Assembly (NCBI RefSeq): GCF_001650025.1
Contig: NZ_LVVY01000086.1
Coordinates: forward strand, 62,001-126,000
From: Devosia elaeis
Lineage (GTDB): Bacteria > Pseudomonadota > Alphaproteobacteria > Rhizobiales > Devosiaceae
Direction of reading: 5' to 3'
DNA length: 64,000 nucleotides
The translations under genes were made by a program, and so were the position numbers. The stretch's first letter is position 1. The number at the start of each line of letters is the position of its first letter. The notes under the pieces are model-generated. The model worked only from the letters and a program-made list of their open reading frames with translations. It was not told the origin of the DNA and did not search any database. Below are positions 28,124 through 36,993 of the stretch, piece after piece.

Positions 28124-30031
28124 TTAATCCTGCTCGATCCAGAACTGGGCCGGATAGGCAATGCCCTTGCCGCGATGCACATCGTCCAGCACCAGCCCGT
28201 CGCGCAGATTGTGGAACTTGTTGGAGACGATGATCGGCGCCGGCTCCTCCCCGACCACGCCGATGACCCAGGCATTGCGCACGAAGGTATCGATCATCTT
28301 GTTGACCGCCGCATCGGCGACCTCGACGCTGGCCGCTTCCGAGGCTTCGTCCCAATATTTCCACACATCGCGGATGGCGTGATCGGCCGCCGGCTCGACG
28401 CCCTCGGCCCCGGCCGTCTCGTACCACTTGAAATATTCGGCGGCGTAGCCGTCATCGCCCATCATGCGGCGCGGATCGGCCGGCACGATCGAGAGGCGAT
28501 CGAACGGCATCCACTGCATCTGGAAATCGTTGTTGCGACGATTGTTTTCCCACTGGGTGCGATCGATGACGCGGGCCAGCAGCTCGATGCCGACATCGGC
28601 ATAATTGCCCGAGAGCAGTTCGAGGCTCTTGGAATGGGCCGCGTCATAGGCCTCGATGACGATGGTGAGGCGCTGCCCATCGGGCCGCAGGCGGAAGCCG
28701 GCGCTGTCGCGCTCGGTCAGGCCCAGCCCGTCCAGCAATTCATTGGCGCGGTCCGGATCGTATTCGGTGAGATAGGTTTCGAGCTCTTCGTTGAAATAGG
28801 GCGAGCCGGTGATCGGGGACACCGAGCGCGGCTCGGCCAGGCCCGAATAGGCCAGCTCGTTGACCAGTTCACGATCCACCGCCAATTGCATGGCTTCGCG
28901 GAAATCGAATTCCTCGTAGAGCGTGCGCAGCACCTCGTCCTTGGTATTGTAGTTCGGCATCAGCGACCAGACGGTGGCGCCGATCCAGCGCAGCGTGTGG
29001 TAATCCCCGCGCTCCTCGTTCTCGCGGTAGAAGGTGTAATTGGCCAGCTGCATGAAGCGGTTCTGGGCATCGATCTGCCCCTGCGCCACCATGAGGCTGA
29101 GCGTTTCATTGTCCTGGAACAGGCGATGGGCGATGCGGTCGATATAGGGGAGCTGGTTGCCCTCCTGGTCGACGGCATAATAATAGGGATTGCGCACCAT
29201 GGTGACGGTTTCGGCCGGCGCCGGGGTCTCGATCATCCAGGCGGTGATCACCGGCAGGTCCGGATTGAACCACCAGGCGGTGACATTGCCGCGCGACCCC
29301 CAGAGGTCGGTCCACTTCTCGACATTGTACTTGGCGGCGGCGGCCTTGAGCTCGTCCTCGCTGGCATATTTGTCGTTGAACTGGCTGAGATAATGCTTCG
29401 GCATGATGAAGCTGGGACGATCCAGACTCGGCTCGCCGGTGGAATCCTTGGCCAGGATTTCGAGGAAATAGACGTAAGGCTGGGCGAACCTGACCGTAAA
29501 GGTGCGCTCGTCGGCGATGTCGAGCTGCATCGGCACCCCGCCCGGCGCGAAAGTCGGATCGATGGTGGGCACGAGGGCGGGATTGAGGAAGACGTCCTCA
29601 TACCAGAAGGCGACGTCCTCGGTGGTCACCGGATGGCCATCGGACCATTTCAGCCCCTCGAGCAGGGTGAAGGTGAACTCGGTGGAATCCGCGTTGACCG
29701 CGTAGGATTCAATGAAGCCCGGCTCGAGATAGGCGACGCCGTTCTCGTCGGCGGCCCATTTCAGCACGCGCTCTTCCATGAGCTTGGTGGGACCCCAGCG
29801 ATCGCCCGGCCCATTATAGGCGCGGTGCCAGGTGCCGCCATATTGGCCGACGCTGAGCGCATTGACCACGGTCGGATTGACCGGAAGCCGCTCGTCGACC
29901 GGCGGCAGGGCGCCGGCCTCGACCTGCTCGGCCAGCATCGGCGCTTCCTGAAACGCCCAGGCCGGCGCGATCAAAGCCGTACCGGCGAGCGCGACGACCG
30001 CGAGGCGCGCGATCCAATTCTTGCCCATCAT
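28124..30031 (-). CDS. ABC transporter substrate-binding protein, family 5 (peptide/oligosaccharide type)
   Basis: This is a 635-aa periplasmic protein. The signal peptide is MMGKNWIARLAVVALAGTAL followed by IAPAWAF. Family 5 features include FTLLEGLKWSDGHPVTTEDV near residue ~115 and YYAVDQEGNQLPYIDRIAHR further on. An AGGA ribosome site lies close to the tandem ATGs at 30031 and 30028. Its size fits the SBP_bac_5 class of longer, oligosaccharide-linked members. It is the first gene of a seven-gene operon ending with the 817-aa protein. Confidence 0.92.
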   Translation of the reverse strand: MMGKNWIARLAVVALAGTALIAPAWAFQEAPMLAEQVEAGALPPVDERLPVNPTVVNALSVGQYGGTWHRAYNGPGDRWGPTKLMEERVLKWAADENGVAYLEPGFIESYAVNADSTEFTFTLLEGLKWSDGHPVTTEDVAFWYEDVFLNPALVPTIDPTFAPGGVPMQLDIADERTFTVRFAQPYVYFLEILAKDSTGEPSLDRPSFIMPKHYLSQFNDKYASEDELKAAAAKYNVEKWTDLWGSRGNVTAWWFNPDLPVITAWMIETPAPAETVTMVRNPYYYAVDQEGNQLPYIDRIAHRLFQDNETLSLMVAQGQIDAQNRFMQLANYTFYRENEERGDYHTLRWIGATVWSLMPNYNTKDEVLRTLYEEFDFREAMQLAVDRELVNELAYSGLAEPRSVSPITGSPYFNEELETYLTEYDPDRANELLDGLGLTERDSAGFRLRPDGQRLTIVIEAYDAAHSKSLELLSGNYADVGIELLARVIDRTQWENNRRNNDFQMQWMPFDRLSIVPADPRRMMGDDGYAAEYFKWYETAGAEGVEPAADHAIRDVWKYWDEASEAASVEVADAAVNKMIDTFVRNAWVIGVVGEEPAPIIVSNKFHNLRDGLVLDDVHRGKGIAYPAQFWIEQD

Positions 30032-30314
30032 TTTTCCTGTCCCTCGTGCTTGGCCGGCAATGTCACCATCCGGTGACATACGGCGCGGATAAACCGTCTC
30101 CTTGGGCAGCAGATCGTACGTCAAAAATATTTTCACGATCAACCTCCCTTTTTCTCTCGCTCCAGCAGCGGCCCGTACAATTTCCTTGTCTCTTTGCCGC
30201 ATTTCATGCTGTTACAAGGGCTATCTATGCGCGGCATTGGTCTTTGCGCAATAAGAAAAAATTTGCATTGTATCGTCATTGCGACGCGCGGCGCGCTGGC
30301 AGGGGAGAGCTTGA
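30032..30314. promoter_or_regulatory. Divergent promoter region between transporter operon and ROK regulator
   Basis: This 283-bp non-coding region separates the two divergent genes and has an AT-rich core (AATAAGAAAAAATTTGCATT, near 30250-30269) unlike the GC-rich surroundings. A TTGCGCAA palindrome lies at 30244-30251. It must contain promoters for both directions; I could not fix individual boxes or the ROK binding site. Confidence 0.5.
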
Positions 30315-31520
30315 ATGGAAGATTGGCCGTTAAATCAGCGCTATAGCCCGCCCCCGGTCCTGACGAATGGCGGGCCACTTTCAGCGCGCAAAAATTCACA
30401 AGCTGGTTACTTACGGCTTCTGGTCGAGGCGATGATGGGCGGAGAAGCGCTGCAGCGGCCCGCCCTGGCGCAGCGTATCGGCCTCTCCCGGCTGGCGGTC
30501 ACCGAATTGCTGGCCGATCTCGAAACGCGCGGCATGGTCCATGTGGACGGGGCGCTGGGCGGCGCGCCCGGGCGCTCCCACCTATCCTATGCGCTGAAAG
30601 CCGACGCGGCGCTGGCGCTGGGCTTCGACGTGGGCGGGACCAAGGTGGCCGCCGCCATCGCCGACCTGCGCGGCCATATCCTGGCCGAAAGCGTCGAGCC
30701 GACGGCGCAGGACGGCACGGCGGGCCTGGCCGCGCAATTGGACCGCATGGCCGAAAGCCTGTGCGAACGCGCCGGCACGCCGCGCTTCCGGCTGCGCATG
30801 GCCGCCATGGGCGTGCCGGCCGCCGTGCATCCGCACAGCGCCGAACTCAGCCTGGCCGGCAACCTGCCGGGCCTGGAAGCCAACAATGCGCGCGCCGCCT
30901 TTGCCGAGGCGCTGGGCATCGACGTTCTGATCGACAACGACGTCAACCTGGCGCTGCTGGCCGAGGCCAGCGGCGGGGTGGCCGCCGGGCGGGACAATGT
31001 CGCCTTTGTCGCCCTGGGCACCGGCATTGGCGGCGCGCTGATGATCAACGGGCATCTGCTGCGCGGCGCCCATGGCGGAGCGGGCGAAATGGGCTATATG
31101 CCGCTCTGGCGGATCGAACCCGCCGGCGTGGCCGCGCTGGAAGACCGGGTCGGGGAAGCCGGCATCCGCCGGGCCTATGTGGCGGCGGGCGGCGACGCCA
31201 ATCACAGCGTGCGTGACATCTTCGCCGCCGCCGAGGGCGGCCAGGCCATCGCCGTCGCCGTATTGGACGCGGTGAGCGCCGAAGTCGCCCGCGCCCTGCT
31301 GGCCATTCTGGCCCTGCTGGATCCTGATATCGTGGTGTTCGGCGGCTCCATCGGCTCCCGCCTCGAATTCATCGCCCGGGTCGAACAGCGCATCGCCGCC
31401 GCCTGGCCACGCCCCATCAGCATCGCCCGCAGCAGCACCGGCGGCCGCGCCGGCCTGATCGGTGCCCTGGAACTGGCGCGCAACGCCATGCTCGACGACA
31501 TGTTCGGACCCATGCCGTGA
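30315..31520 (+). CDS. ROK-family transcriptional regulator (NagC/XylR-type)
   Basis: This 401-aa protein starts with a winged-helix domain (YLRLLVEAMMGGEALQRPAL; AQRIGLSRLAVTELLADLET) followed by a ROK sugar-kinase-like domain (LGFDVGGTKVAAAIADLRGH; IDNDVNLALLAEASGG; FVALGTGIGGALMINGHLLR). The C-terminal FGGSIGS is typical. The usual zinc motif CxCGxxGC is absent; the matching segment reads GEMGYMPLWRIEPAG. A GGAGAG ribosome site precedes the ATG. It is divergent from the transporter operon and probably controls it in response to a sugar. Confidence 0.9.
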   Translation: MEDWPLNQRYSPPPVLTNGGPLSARKNSQAGYLRLLVEAMMGGEALQRPALAQRIGLSRLAVTELLADLETRGMVHVDGALGGAPGRSHLSYALKADAALALGFDVGGTKVAAAIADLRGHILAESVEPTAQDGTAGLAAQLDRMAESLCERAGTPRFRLRMAAMGVPAAVHPHSAELSLAGNLPGLEANNARAAFAEALGIDVLIDNDVNLALLAEASGGVAAGRDNVAFVALGTGIGGALMINGHLLRGAHGGAGEMGYMPLWRIEPAGVAALEDRVGEAGIRRAYVAAGGDANHSVRDIFAAAEGGQAIAVAVLDAVSAEVARALLAILALLDPDIVVFGGSIGSRLEFIARVEQRIAAAWPRPISIARSSTGGRAGLIGALELARNAMLDDMFGPMP

Positions 31521-31658
31521 AGGGAGCAGGTGACCGACAGAGTGCGGATGGGTGTGTGGTAGGGTGGGGGCAGGTTTGGGGTGGAAAGCGGACAGTCAGA
31601 TATCAGAGCGATAAACACGGAAGCTGACGCTCAACCAGACTTCGTTCGGGTTAGTTCG

Positions 31659-32867
31659 TTACTCCAGAACAACTGTAACTTGGCGAGCAGCCCGGCAGCG
31701 CCTCCAGACTTCGGCGAAAACGCCGACGCACAGCATGCCGGCACCCGCCAGCATGCCCAGCGAAGGCCGCGGCCCAATGGCGCCGAGTGCAACGGACAGG
31801 GCAAAAGGTGCCAGGGCCGAAAGCCCGAGCCGCCCCATTCCGATCCAGCCCAGGCGTTTCCCGAAGCCGGCCTTACCGAAGATCGCCAGCGGCAGGGTCC
31901 CGGACACGATGCTGAACAATCCGCTGCCCAGACCGAAGACGACGGCGAACGCTACAGCACCGGAGGTCGACGGCGCGGACAGCGCCAGGGTACCCAGCGC
32001 AACCGGCATCGTGATCGCGGACACTACTGCCAGCACCGTGGCCGGCAGATCCTTCCCGAACGCCATGTTGATCAGGCGGCTGGCTACCTGCGCGGGCCCG
32101 AGCAGCGATGCCACCCATACGCCCGCGGTACCCAGTCCGAGAAGCCCGAGCATGGGTACCATGTGGAACAGCGTCGCCGCCGACACGAAACCGGCGAGAG
32201 AGAAACCGAGGACGATCAGGACGAAGACGAGGTTGCCGTTGTCCACCGTCATTAGGGCTGGCACGGCTGTGTTTTCCACCGGGCGGGCGGCCACGATCCG
32301 AGCGAATCGGGACAGCCACAGGTGCAGCGGAAGGCATACCGCCAGGTTCAGGCCCGCGAACAGGAAGTAGATTTGGTGCCAGTCCATGGCCTGCAGCAGC
32401 AAAGCGGTGAGCGGCCAGAAGATCGTGGAGGCGAAGCCGGCAATAAGGGTCAGGTACGTGATGCTGCGCTGCGCGCGGACACCGGTGGTCTGCGCCAGGA
32501 AAGCGAACGCCGTCGAATAGAGCACGAAGGCCGACGCCAGCTCGACCAGGATAATGCCGGCCAGGAATTCTATCGTGCTGCCTGCCAGACCGCAGACAGC
32601 CAGAGCGGCCGCCGCGCCGATAGATCCGACCGACATAATCTTGCCGGCACCTAGGCGGTCGGCCAGCCCGCCAGCCCACGGCGAGATAAGGCCTCCGGCC
32701 AGCAGCGCCAGCGAGATGCATCCGTATATCCATTCAACTGCCACATTGAGGTCAACGGCAATGCCGGGAGCGAGGATGCTGAAGCTGTAATACAGGGTGC
32801 CGTAGCCGATGATCTGGGTGACGCCCAGCGCCCAAATGGCCCCGGCGTTGGAGTGGGTATCGGCCAT
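31659..32867 (-). CDS. arsK: MFS transporter, arsenite efflux type (ArsK-like)
   Basis: This 402-aa, 12-span membrane protein belongs to the major facilitator superfamily. The loop GLADRLGAGKIMSVGSIGAA matches the MFS motif A region. Its place as last gene of an ars operon, directly after arsH, fits ArsK, an MFS arsenite exporter described in rhizobia. The operon has no ArsB or Acr3, so this protein and the AqpS channel would be the exit routes. The symbol is given from context and overall resemblance. Confidence 0.75.
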   Translation of the reverse strand: MADTHSNAGAIWALGVTQIIGYGTLYYSFSILAPGIAVDLNVAVEWIYGCISLALLAGGLISPWAGGLADRLGAGKIMSVGSIGAAAALAVCGLAGSTIEFLAGIILVELASAFVLYSTAFAFLAQTTGVRAQRSITYLTLIAGFASTIFWPLTALLLQAMDWHQIYFLFAGLNLAVCLPLHLWLSRFARIVAARPVENTAVPALMTVDNGNLVFVLIVLGFSLAGFVSAATLFHMVPMLGLLGLGTAGVWVASLLGPAQVASRLINMAFGKDLPATVLAVVSAITMPVALGTLALSAPSTSGAVAFAVVFGLGSGLFSIVSGTLPLAIFGKAGFGKRLGWIGMGRLGLSALAPFALSVALGAIGPRPSLGMLAGAGMLCVGVFAEVWRRCRAARQVTVVLE

Positions 32868-32873
32868 CGTAAC

Positions 32874-33581
32874 CTAGATCGACTTCAGGCCGACCCGCTC
32901 CTCGAGTTTGGCCGCCGCCTCCTTGCGCTCGCTGTAGCGGGAGGTCAGATAGCCGGACACGCCGCGGTTGATCAGCGTGAACTTCACCAGCTCTTCCATG
33001 ACGTCCACGACCCTATCGTAGTAGGATGACGGTTTCATGCGACCGGCGTCGTCGAACTCCTGGAAAGCCTTGGCGACCGACGACTGGTTCGGAATCGTCA
33101 CCATTCGCATCCAGCGTCCGAGGATTCGCATCTGGTTCACCGCATTGAACGACTGTGACCCTCCAGATACCTGCATGACGGCGAGCGTGCGTCCCTGGGT
33201 CGGCCGGATGGCACCGCCGGGCAGAGGTATCCAGTCGATCTGGGACTTCAGCACCGCCGACATGGCGCCGTGCCGTTCGGGCGACGTCCAGACCTGACCT
33301 TCAGACCACAGCATGGCCTCACGCAATTCCTGCACCTTGGGATGCGTGTCGGGCGCGTCGTTCGGCAACGGTAAGCCGTTGGCATGGAAGACACGCACCT
33401 CCGCGCCGAACGCCTCGAGCAGACGCTGCGCCTCGAACGTCAGCAGCCGGCTGTAGGAGCGTTCCCGCAGCGAACCGTAGAGCATCAGAATGCGCGGCTT
33501 ATGCTGCATGTCGGCTGCGGTCAGCCTGGCGAAGTCCGGGACCTCGAAGGCCCCCGGCGCGACGTTGGGCAAATCAGACAA
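32874..33581 (-). CDS. arsH: NADPH-dependent organoarsenical oxidase ArsH
   Basis: This is a 235-aa NADPH-dependent FMN reductase family member. The flavodoxin-like phosphate-binding motif [20 protein letters not shown] lies near residue 32, and [20 protein letters not shown] with [20 protein letters not shown] are ArsH signatures. ArsH oxidises trivalent organoarsenicals to less toxic pentavalent forms. It overlaps the glutaredoxin-type arsC by eight bases. Confidence 0.95.
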   Translation of the reverse strand: MSDLPNVAPGAFEVPDFARLTAADMQHKPRILMLYGSLRERSYSRLLTFEAQRLLEAFGAEVRVFHANGLPLPNDAPDTHPKVQELREAMLWSEGQVWTSPERHGAMSAVLKSQIDWIPLPGGAIRPTQGRTLAVMQVSGGSQSFNAVNQMRILGRWMRMVTIPNQSSVAKAFQEFDDAGRMKPSSYYDRVVDVMEELVKFTLINRGVSGYLTSRYSERKEAAAKLEERVGLKSI

Positions 33582-33996
33582 GCCGCTTCCCTTCGGCGTC
33601 GATGATGACTTCGCCGTCTTCTTTGGTGAACGGCCCGATATCGGGGTTCTCCAGAATGTCGAGCACGACCTCGGAAGGACGGCACAGGCGGGTACCCACA
33701 GGAGTTTCCACGAAGGGGCGGTTCAGTAGGATCGGGTGCGCCTGGATGGCATCTAGCAGCGCGTCGTCGGACACGCCCGCTTCGGACAATTCGAGCTCCT
33801 CATACGGCGTATCCTTCTTCCGCATGGCGTCCCGCAGCGACAGGCCGGCCGCAGATACCAGCTCTACGATGCGTTCCCGGGACGGTGGCGTCTTCAGGTA
33901 TTCCACGACGGTTGGCTCTACGCCGGACTGCCGGATCATGGCGAGCGTATTGCGCGAGGTGCCGCAGTCGGGATTGTGGTAAATCGTGACGGTCAT
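33574..33996 (-). CDS. arsC: Arsenate reductase, glutaredoxin-dependent type
   Basis: This is a 140-aa ArsC of the thioredoxin-fold family. The catalytic cysteine is Cys11 in [12 protein letters not shown], and the arginine-rich active-site segment [18 protein letters not shown] is present. It reduces arsenate to arsenite with glutathione and glutaredoxin. It overlaps aqpS by four bases. A second, unrelated arsenate reductase occurs in the same operon. Confidence 0.95.
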   Translation of the reverse strand: MTVTIYHNPDCGTSRNTLAMIRQSGVEPTVVEYLKTPPSRERIVELVSAAGLSLRDAMRKKDTPYEELELSEAGVSDDALLDAIQAHPILLNRPFVETPVGTRLCRPSEVVLDILENPDIGPFTKEDGEVIIDAEGKRLV

Positions 33997-34688
33997 GTTC
34001 GGTTTTCCGGATTGATGGGGAGGTCGCTGCCGGTCGGCACGCGCAGGAGCCAGGTCATGAGGGCAAGCGCGATCACCGCGCCTGCTACCTGGGCGCCGAT
34101 GAAGCCCGGCAGGTCGACGGGACGGATGCCGGAGAAAGTGTCGGTGAACGAGCGGGCGATTGCCACCGCAGGATTGGCGAACGACGTCGACGACGTGAAC
34201 CAGTACGCAGCGGTGATGTAGAGACCGACCAACATTGGCACGGCCTTACGCTCGAATCGGATGCCGGCCAGGATGACGGCAACCAGGCCGAAGGCGGCGA
34301 CGCTCTCCGAAATCCACTGGGCACCCCCCGTCCGGACATGGGTCGACGACTGCAGCAGCGGCAGCTCGAACATGGCATGGGCGGCGATGGCGCCAGCGAT
34401 GCTGCCGACCACTTGCATCAGCGCATACAAGCCTGCGTCCCGGGCGGGAAGCTCACGGCGCAGGGCGAATACCAGCGACACCGCGGGGTTGAAGTGCGCG
34501 CCAGAGATAGGGCCGAGTGTGCTGATCAGCACGACCAGAATGGCACCGGTGGCAATGGTGTTCGCGAGCAGCGCCAGCGCCACGTCGTTTGTTAGCGTCT
34601 CGGCCATGATGCCCGATCCGACGACGGTCGCGACCAGGGTGCCGGTGCCCAGGGCCTCGGCGGCGAGACGGCGGAGAAGATCGACCAT
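33993..34688 (-). CDS. aqpS: Aquaglyceroporin AqpS (arsenite channel)
   Basis: This is a 231-aa MIP-family channel with six membrane spans and two NPA half-helices, GAHFNPAVSLVF and SFANPAVAIARSF. Aquaglyceroporins of this type within ars operons let arsenite made in the cell leave down its gradient, as shown for AqpS of Sinorhizobium meliloti. It overlaps the neighbouring arsC genes by one and four bases. Confidence 0.95.
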   Translation of the reverse strand: MVDLLRRLAAEALGTGTLVATVVGSGIMAETLTNDVALALLANTIATGAILVVLISTLGPISGAHFNPAVSLVFALRRELPARDAGLYALMQVVGSIAGAIAAHAMFELPLLQSSTHVRTGGAQWISESVAAFGLVAVILAGIRFERKAVPMLVGLYITAAYWFTSSTSFANPAVAIARSFTDTFSGIRPVDLPGFIGAQVAGAVIALALMTWLLRVPTGSDLPINPENRT

Positions 34689-35215
34689 CAGGCGACGTTC
34701 GAAGACTTGGTGGTCGTGCCGTCCATGGCACCGATACCCTCGAGCTTCGAATTCAGTGCCATGCGGTCAATGCTGGCGATCGGTAGGTTGATGAAGGCGC
34801 CGATCCGGTTGCGGAGGTACCGCAGGGCATCCTCGAACGCAGCACGCTGCTTGAACTCGGAACCGTCGACAGCCGCGGGATCTTCGATGCCCCAGTGTGC
34901 GGTCATCGGCTGGCCGGGCCAAATCGGGCAGGTCTCGCCGGCAGCATTGTCGCAGACGGTGAAAATGAAATCCATCTTAGGCGCACCCGGCGCGGCGAAT
35001 TCGTCCCAGGCCTTCGAGCGCAAGCCCTCGGTCGGGATACCCACCTTGGCCAGGCTTTCCAATGTCAGCGGGTGCACGGCACCCTTGGGCGTCGAGCCCG
35101 CTGAGTATGCCCGGAAGCGACCTTGGCCGACATGGTTGAGGATCGCCTCGCCCAGGATGGAGCGAGCGGAATTGCCGGTGCAGAGGAACAGGACGTTGTA
35201 GACGCGTTCAGACAT
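34688..35215 (-). CDS. arsC: Arsenate reductase, low-molecular-weight phosphatase (thioredoxin) type
   Basis: The 175-aa protein begins MSERVYNVLFLCTGNSARS, with the CX5R phosphatase loop at Cys12 of CTGNSARS, and contains the resolving-cysteine region TVCDNAAGETCPIWPGQPMT. This is the LMW-PTP family of arsenate reductases, mechanistically distinct from the glutaredoxin type. The ATG at 35215 overlaps the arsR stop by eight bases; a longer in-frame extension into arsR is not credible. Confidence 0.93.
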   Translation of the reverse strand: MSERVYNVLFLCTGNSARSILGEAILNHVGQGRFRAYSAGSTPKGAVHPLTLESLAKVGIPTEGLRSKAWDEFAAPGAPKMDFIFTVCDNAAGETCPIWPGQPMTAHWGIEDPAAVDGSEFKQRAAFEDALRYLRNRIGAFINLPIASIDRMALNSKLEGIGAMDGTTTKSSNVA

Positions 35216-35564
35216 GGCTCGACTCCTTCGGAGAGCAGCACGGGGTGAATTCGGCAACGAGTGGTTCGCACAGCTCCGGGCGACCGCCGCAGCAATCCTG
35301 GACCAGGAAGCTCGTGATCTCGCGCACGCGGTCAACGACGGCACGGTAGACGATCGAACGGCTATGGCGCTCGCTTTCGATGAGGCCGGCGCGAGAGAGT
35401 ATGGCTAGGTGGCTGGACATCGTGTTCTGCGGCACTTCGAGGCGGCGCGCGATCTCGCCGGCGGCCAGGCCATCAGGCTCATGCTCCATCAGGAGACGAA
35501 ACGTATCGAGACGGGTGCTTTGAGATAGAGCAGCAAAGACATGGATTGCGTGGGTTGATTCCAT
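35208..35564 (-). CDS. arsR: Arsenic-responsive repressor ArsR
   Basis: This is a 118-aa ArsR/SmtB winged-helix repressor with FAALSQSTRLDTFRLLMEHE and RRLEVPQNTMSSHLAILSRA. Metal-sensing cysteines are not in the classic ELCVCDL helix. They lie near the C-terminus (Cys91, Cys92 and Cys99 in DCCGGRPELCEP, plus Cys109 and Cys110), like the Acidithiobacillus-type ArsR. The ATG at 35564 is used. It is the first gene of the ars operon and probably represses it until arsenite binds. Confidence 0.93.
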   Translation of the reverse strand: MESTHAIHVFAALSQSTRLDTFRLLMEHEPDGLAAGEIARRLEVPQNTMSSHLAILSRAGLIESERHSRSIVYRAVVDRVREITSFLVQDCCGGRPELCEPLVAEFTPCCSPKESSHV

Positions 35565-35566
35565 AT

Positions 35567-35582
35567 ATCGAGTATTATCGAT
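35567..35582. promoter_or_regulatory. Candidate ArsR operator
   Basis: ATCGA and TCGAT half-sites separated by six bases lie just upstream of the arsR start within an AT-rich stretch (ATATATCGAGTATTATCGAT). The position, immediately before the first gene of the operon, fits an autoregulatory ArsR site. Confidence 0.6.
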
Positions 35583-35789
35583 GTAAAGAATACGGGTCAA
35601 CCTCTCTGGTGTTTACAGGCAGCTCTTTCGCTGCCGAATGGCCGCTGGCTTCCACAAATAGGGGTTTAGCGACCACAATGGGGTCGGTAGAAGACCGGCA
35701 GCAATGGGGTGGAAAACTAACTGGCGGCTCTTGATGCAGGAGGGCTCTAAACCAGACGCCACCTAACGCTAAGTTCCTCTCATCCACCC

Positions 35790-36962
35790 TCAAGATCGGC
35801 GCAACGCTATCGGCCAGCTTACCGCCACAAAGATCAGTCCGACCGCCACCAGCAGGAAGGCCATGCTCAGGCTCCAATGTTGGGCGACGAATCCAATGGC
35901 TGCTGGCCCGGCGAGAATGCCTGCATAGCCTAAGGTGGTGATGGCAGCGATGGCGAGACTTGCCGGCATGCGCGTCTGCTTGCCGGCGGCTGTAAACAGC
36001 ACCGGGACGATGTTGGACGCGCCGATGCCGACCAGAAGAAAACCGATAAAGGCCAGCGGCTGCGCGGGCGCGAAGACGGCAAGGAGGAAGCCTGCCGCCG
36101 CCACTAGGCCGCCGGCCACCACGACCTTCATCCCGCCCAGCGTCTTGACGATGCGATCGCCGGCGAGCCGTCCTGCGGTCATGGCGATGGCAAACATGGT
36201 GTACCCAAAGCCGGCCTGAGCCGGATCAACCTGGTGGGTGCCGATGAGGAAAAGAGCGCTCCAGTCGAGTATGGCGCCTTCGCCCAGAAAGACAAGGAAA
36301 CACAGCAGGCCGATGAAGATGACGATGCCCTTGGGCACGACGAACAGCGGCGCGTCGCCCGCCTCGCGATTGCCATAGGACAAGAGGCCCTGGAAGGAAG
36401 CGGCGAGCAGCACCACGAGCATGGCGCTGATGGCGAGCGTTGCTGCGAGCGGCGCGACGCCTTGGCCGAGAAGCAGGCTGACCCCGCCGGCACCGATGAT
36501 GCCGCCCAGGCTGAAGAGCCCGTGAAAGCCGGACATCATGTTGCGACCGCTGTCCTTTTCGACCATCACCGCCTGAATGTTGATGGCAACGTCCACCGTG
36601 CCGACGCTGGCGCCAAACACTGCCAGAGCGATGGCCAGGCCCGGCACGGTATCGACGACAGCCAGGAACGGCAGGGCGACGGCGACCGCAATCGCGCTCG
36701 TTACGATGATGGCGCGACAGCCGAACCGGCTGGCAAGGACACCGGTGATCGGCATCGCCACGATCGAGCCGAGGCCCAGACAGAGCAGCAGCAGGCCGAG
36801 CGTGCCGTCTTCGACACCCACACGCGCCTTGGCGAAAGGGACGAGTGGCGCCCAGGCGGCCATGGCGATGCCCGCGACGAGAAAGACGCCGCGCGTCGCC
36901 CATTGTTCCCGGCCTCCTGAGAGGGCGTGATGAATGGGGTGCGGCGCTGTGGTGGTGGACAT
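35790..36962 (-). CDS. MFS transporter, YbjJ-like (copy 1)
   Basis: This is a ~390-aa, 12-span permease. It shares long stretches with the next gene, such as LGLLLLCLGLGSIVAMPITG, SRFGCRAIIVTSAIAVAVAL and SGFHGLFSLGGIIGAGGVSL, so the two arose by duplication. The likely ATG is at 36962; a longer frame to 37136 overlaps the neighbouring gene end and is unlikely. Substrate is not evident. A DeoR regulator divergent from copy 2 suggests a sugar or sugar derivative. Confidence 0.85.
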   Translation of the reverse strand: MSTTTAPHPIHHALSGGREQWATRGVFLVAGIAMAAWAPLVPFAKARVGVEDGTLGLLLLCLGLGSIVAMPITGVLASRFGCRAIIVTSAIAVAVALPFLAVVDTVPGLAIALAVFGASVGTVDVAINIQAVMVEKDSGRNMMSGFHGLFSLGGIIGAGGVSLLLGQGVAPLAATLAISAMLVVLLAASFQGLLSYGNREAGDAPLFVVPKGIVIFIGLLCFLVFLGEGAILDWSALFLIGTHQVDPAQAGFGYTMFAIAMTAGRLAGDRIVKTLGGMKVVVAGGLVAAAGFLLAVFAPAQPLAFIGFLLVGIGASNIVPVLFTAAGKQTRMPASLAIAAITTLGYAGILAGPAAIGFVAQHWSLSMAFLLVAVGLIFVAVSWPIALRRS

Positions 36963-36993
36963 GCTGTGGCTCGTGTTGCGATTGGGTGTGGTT

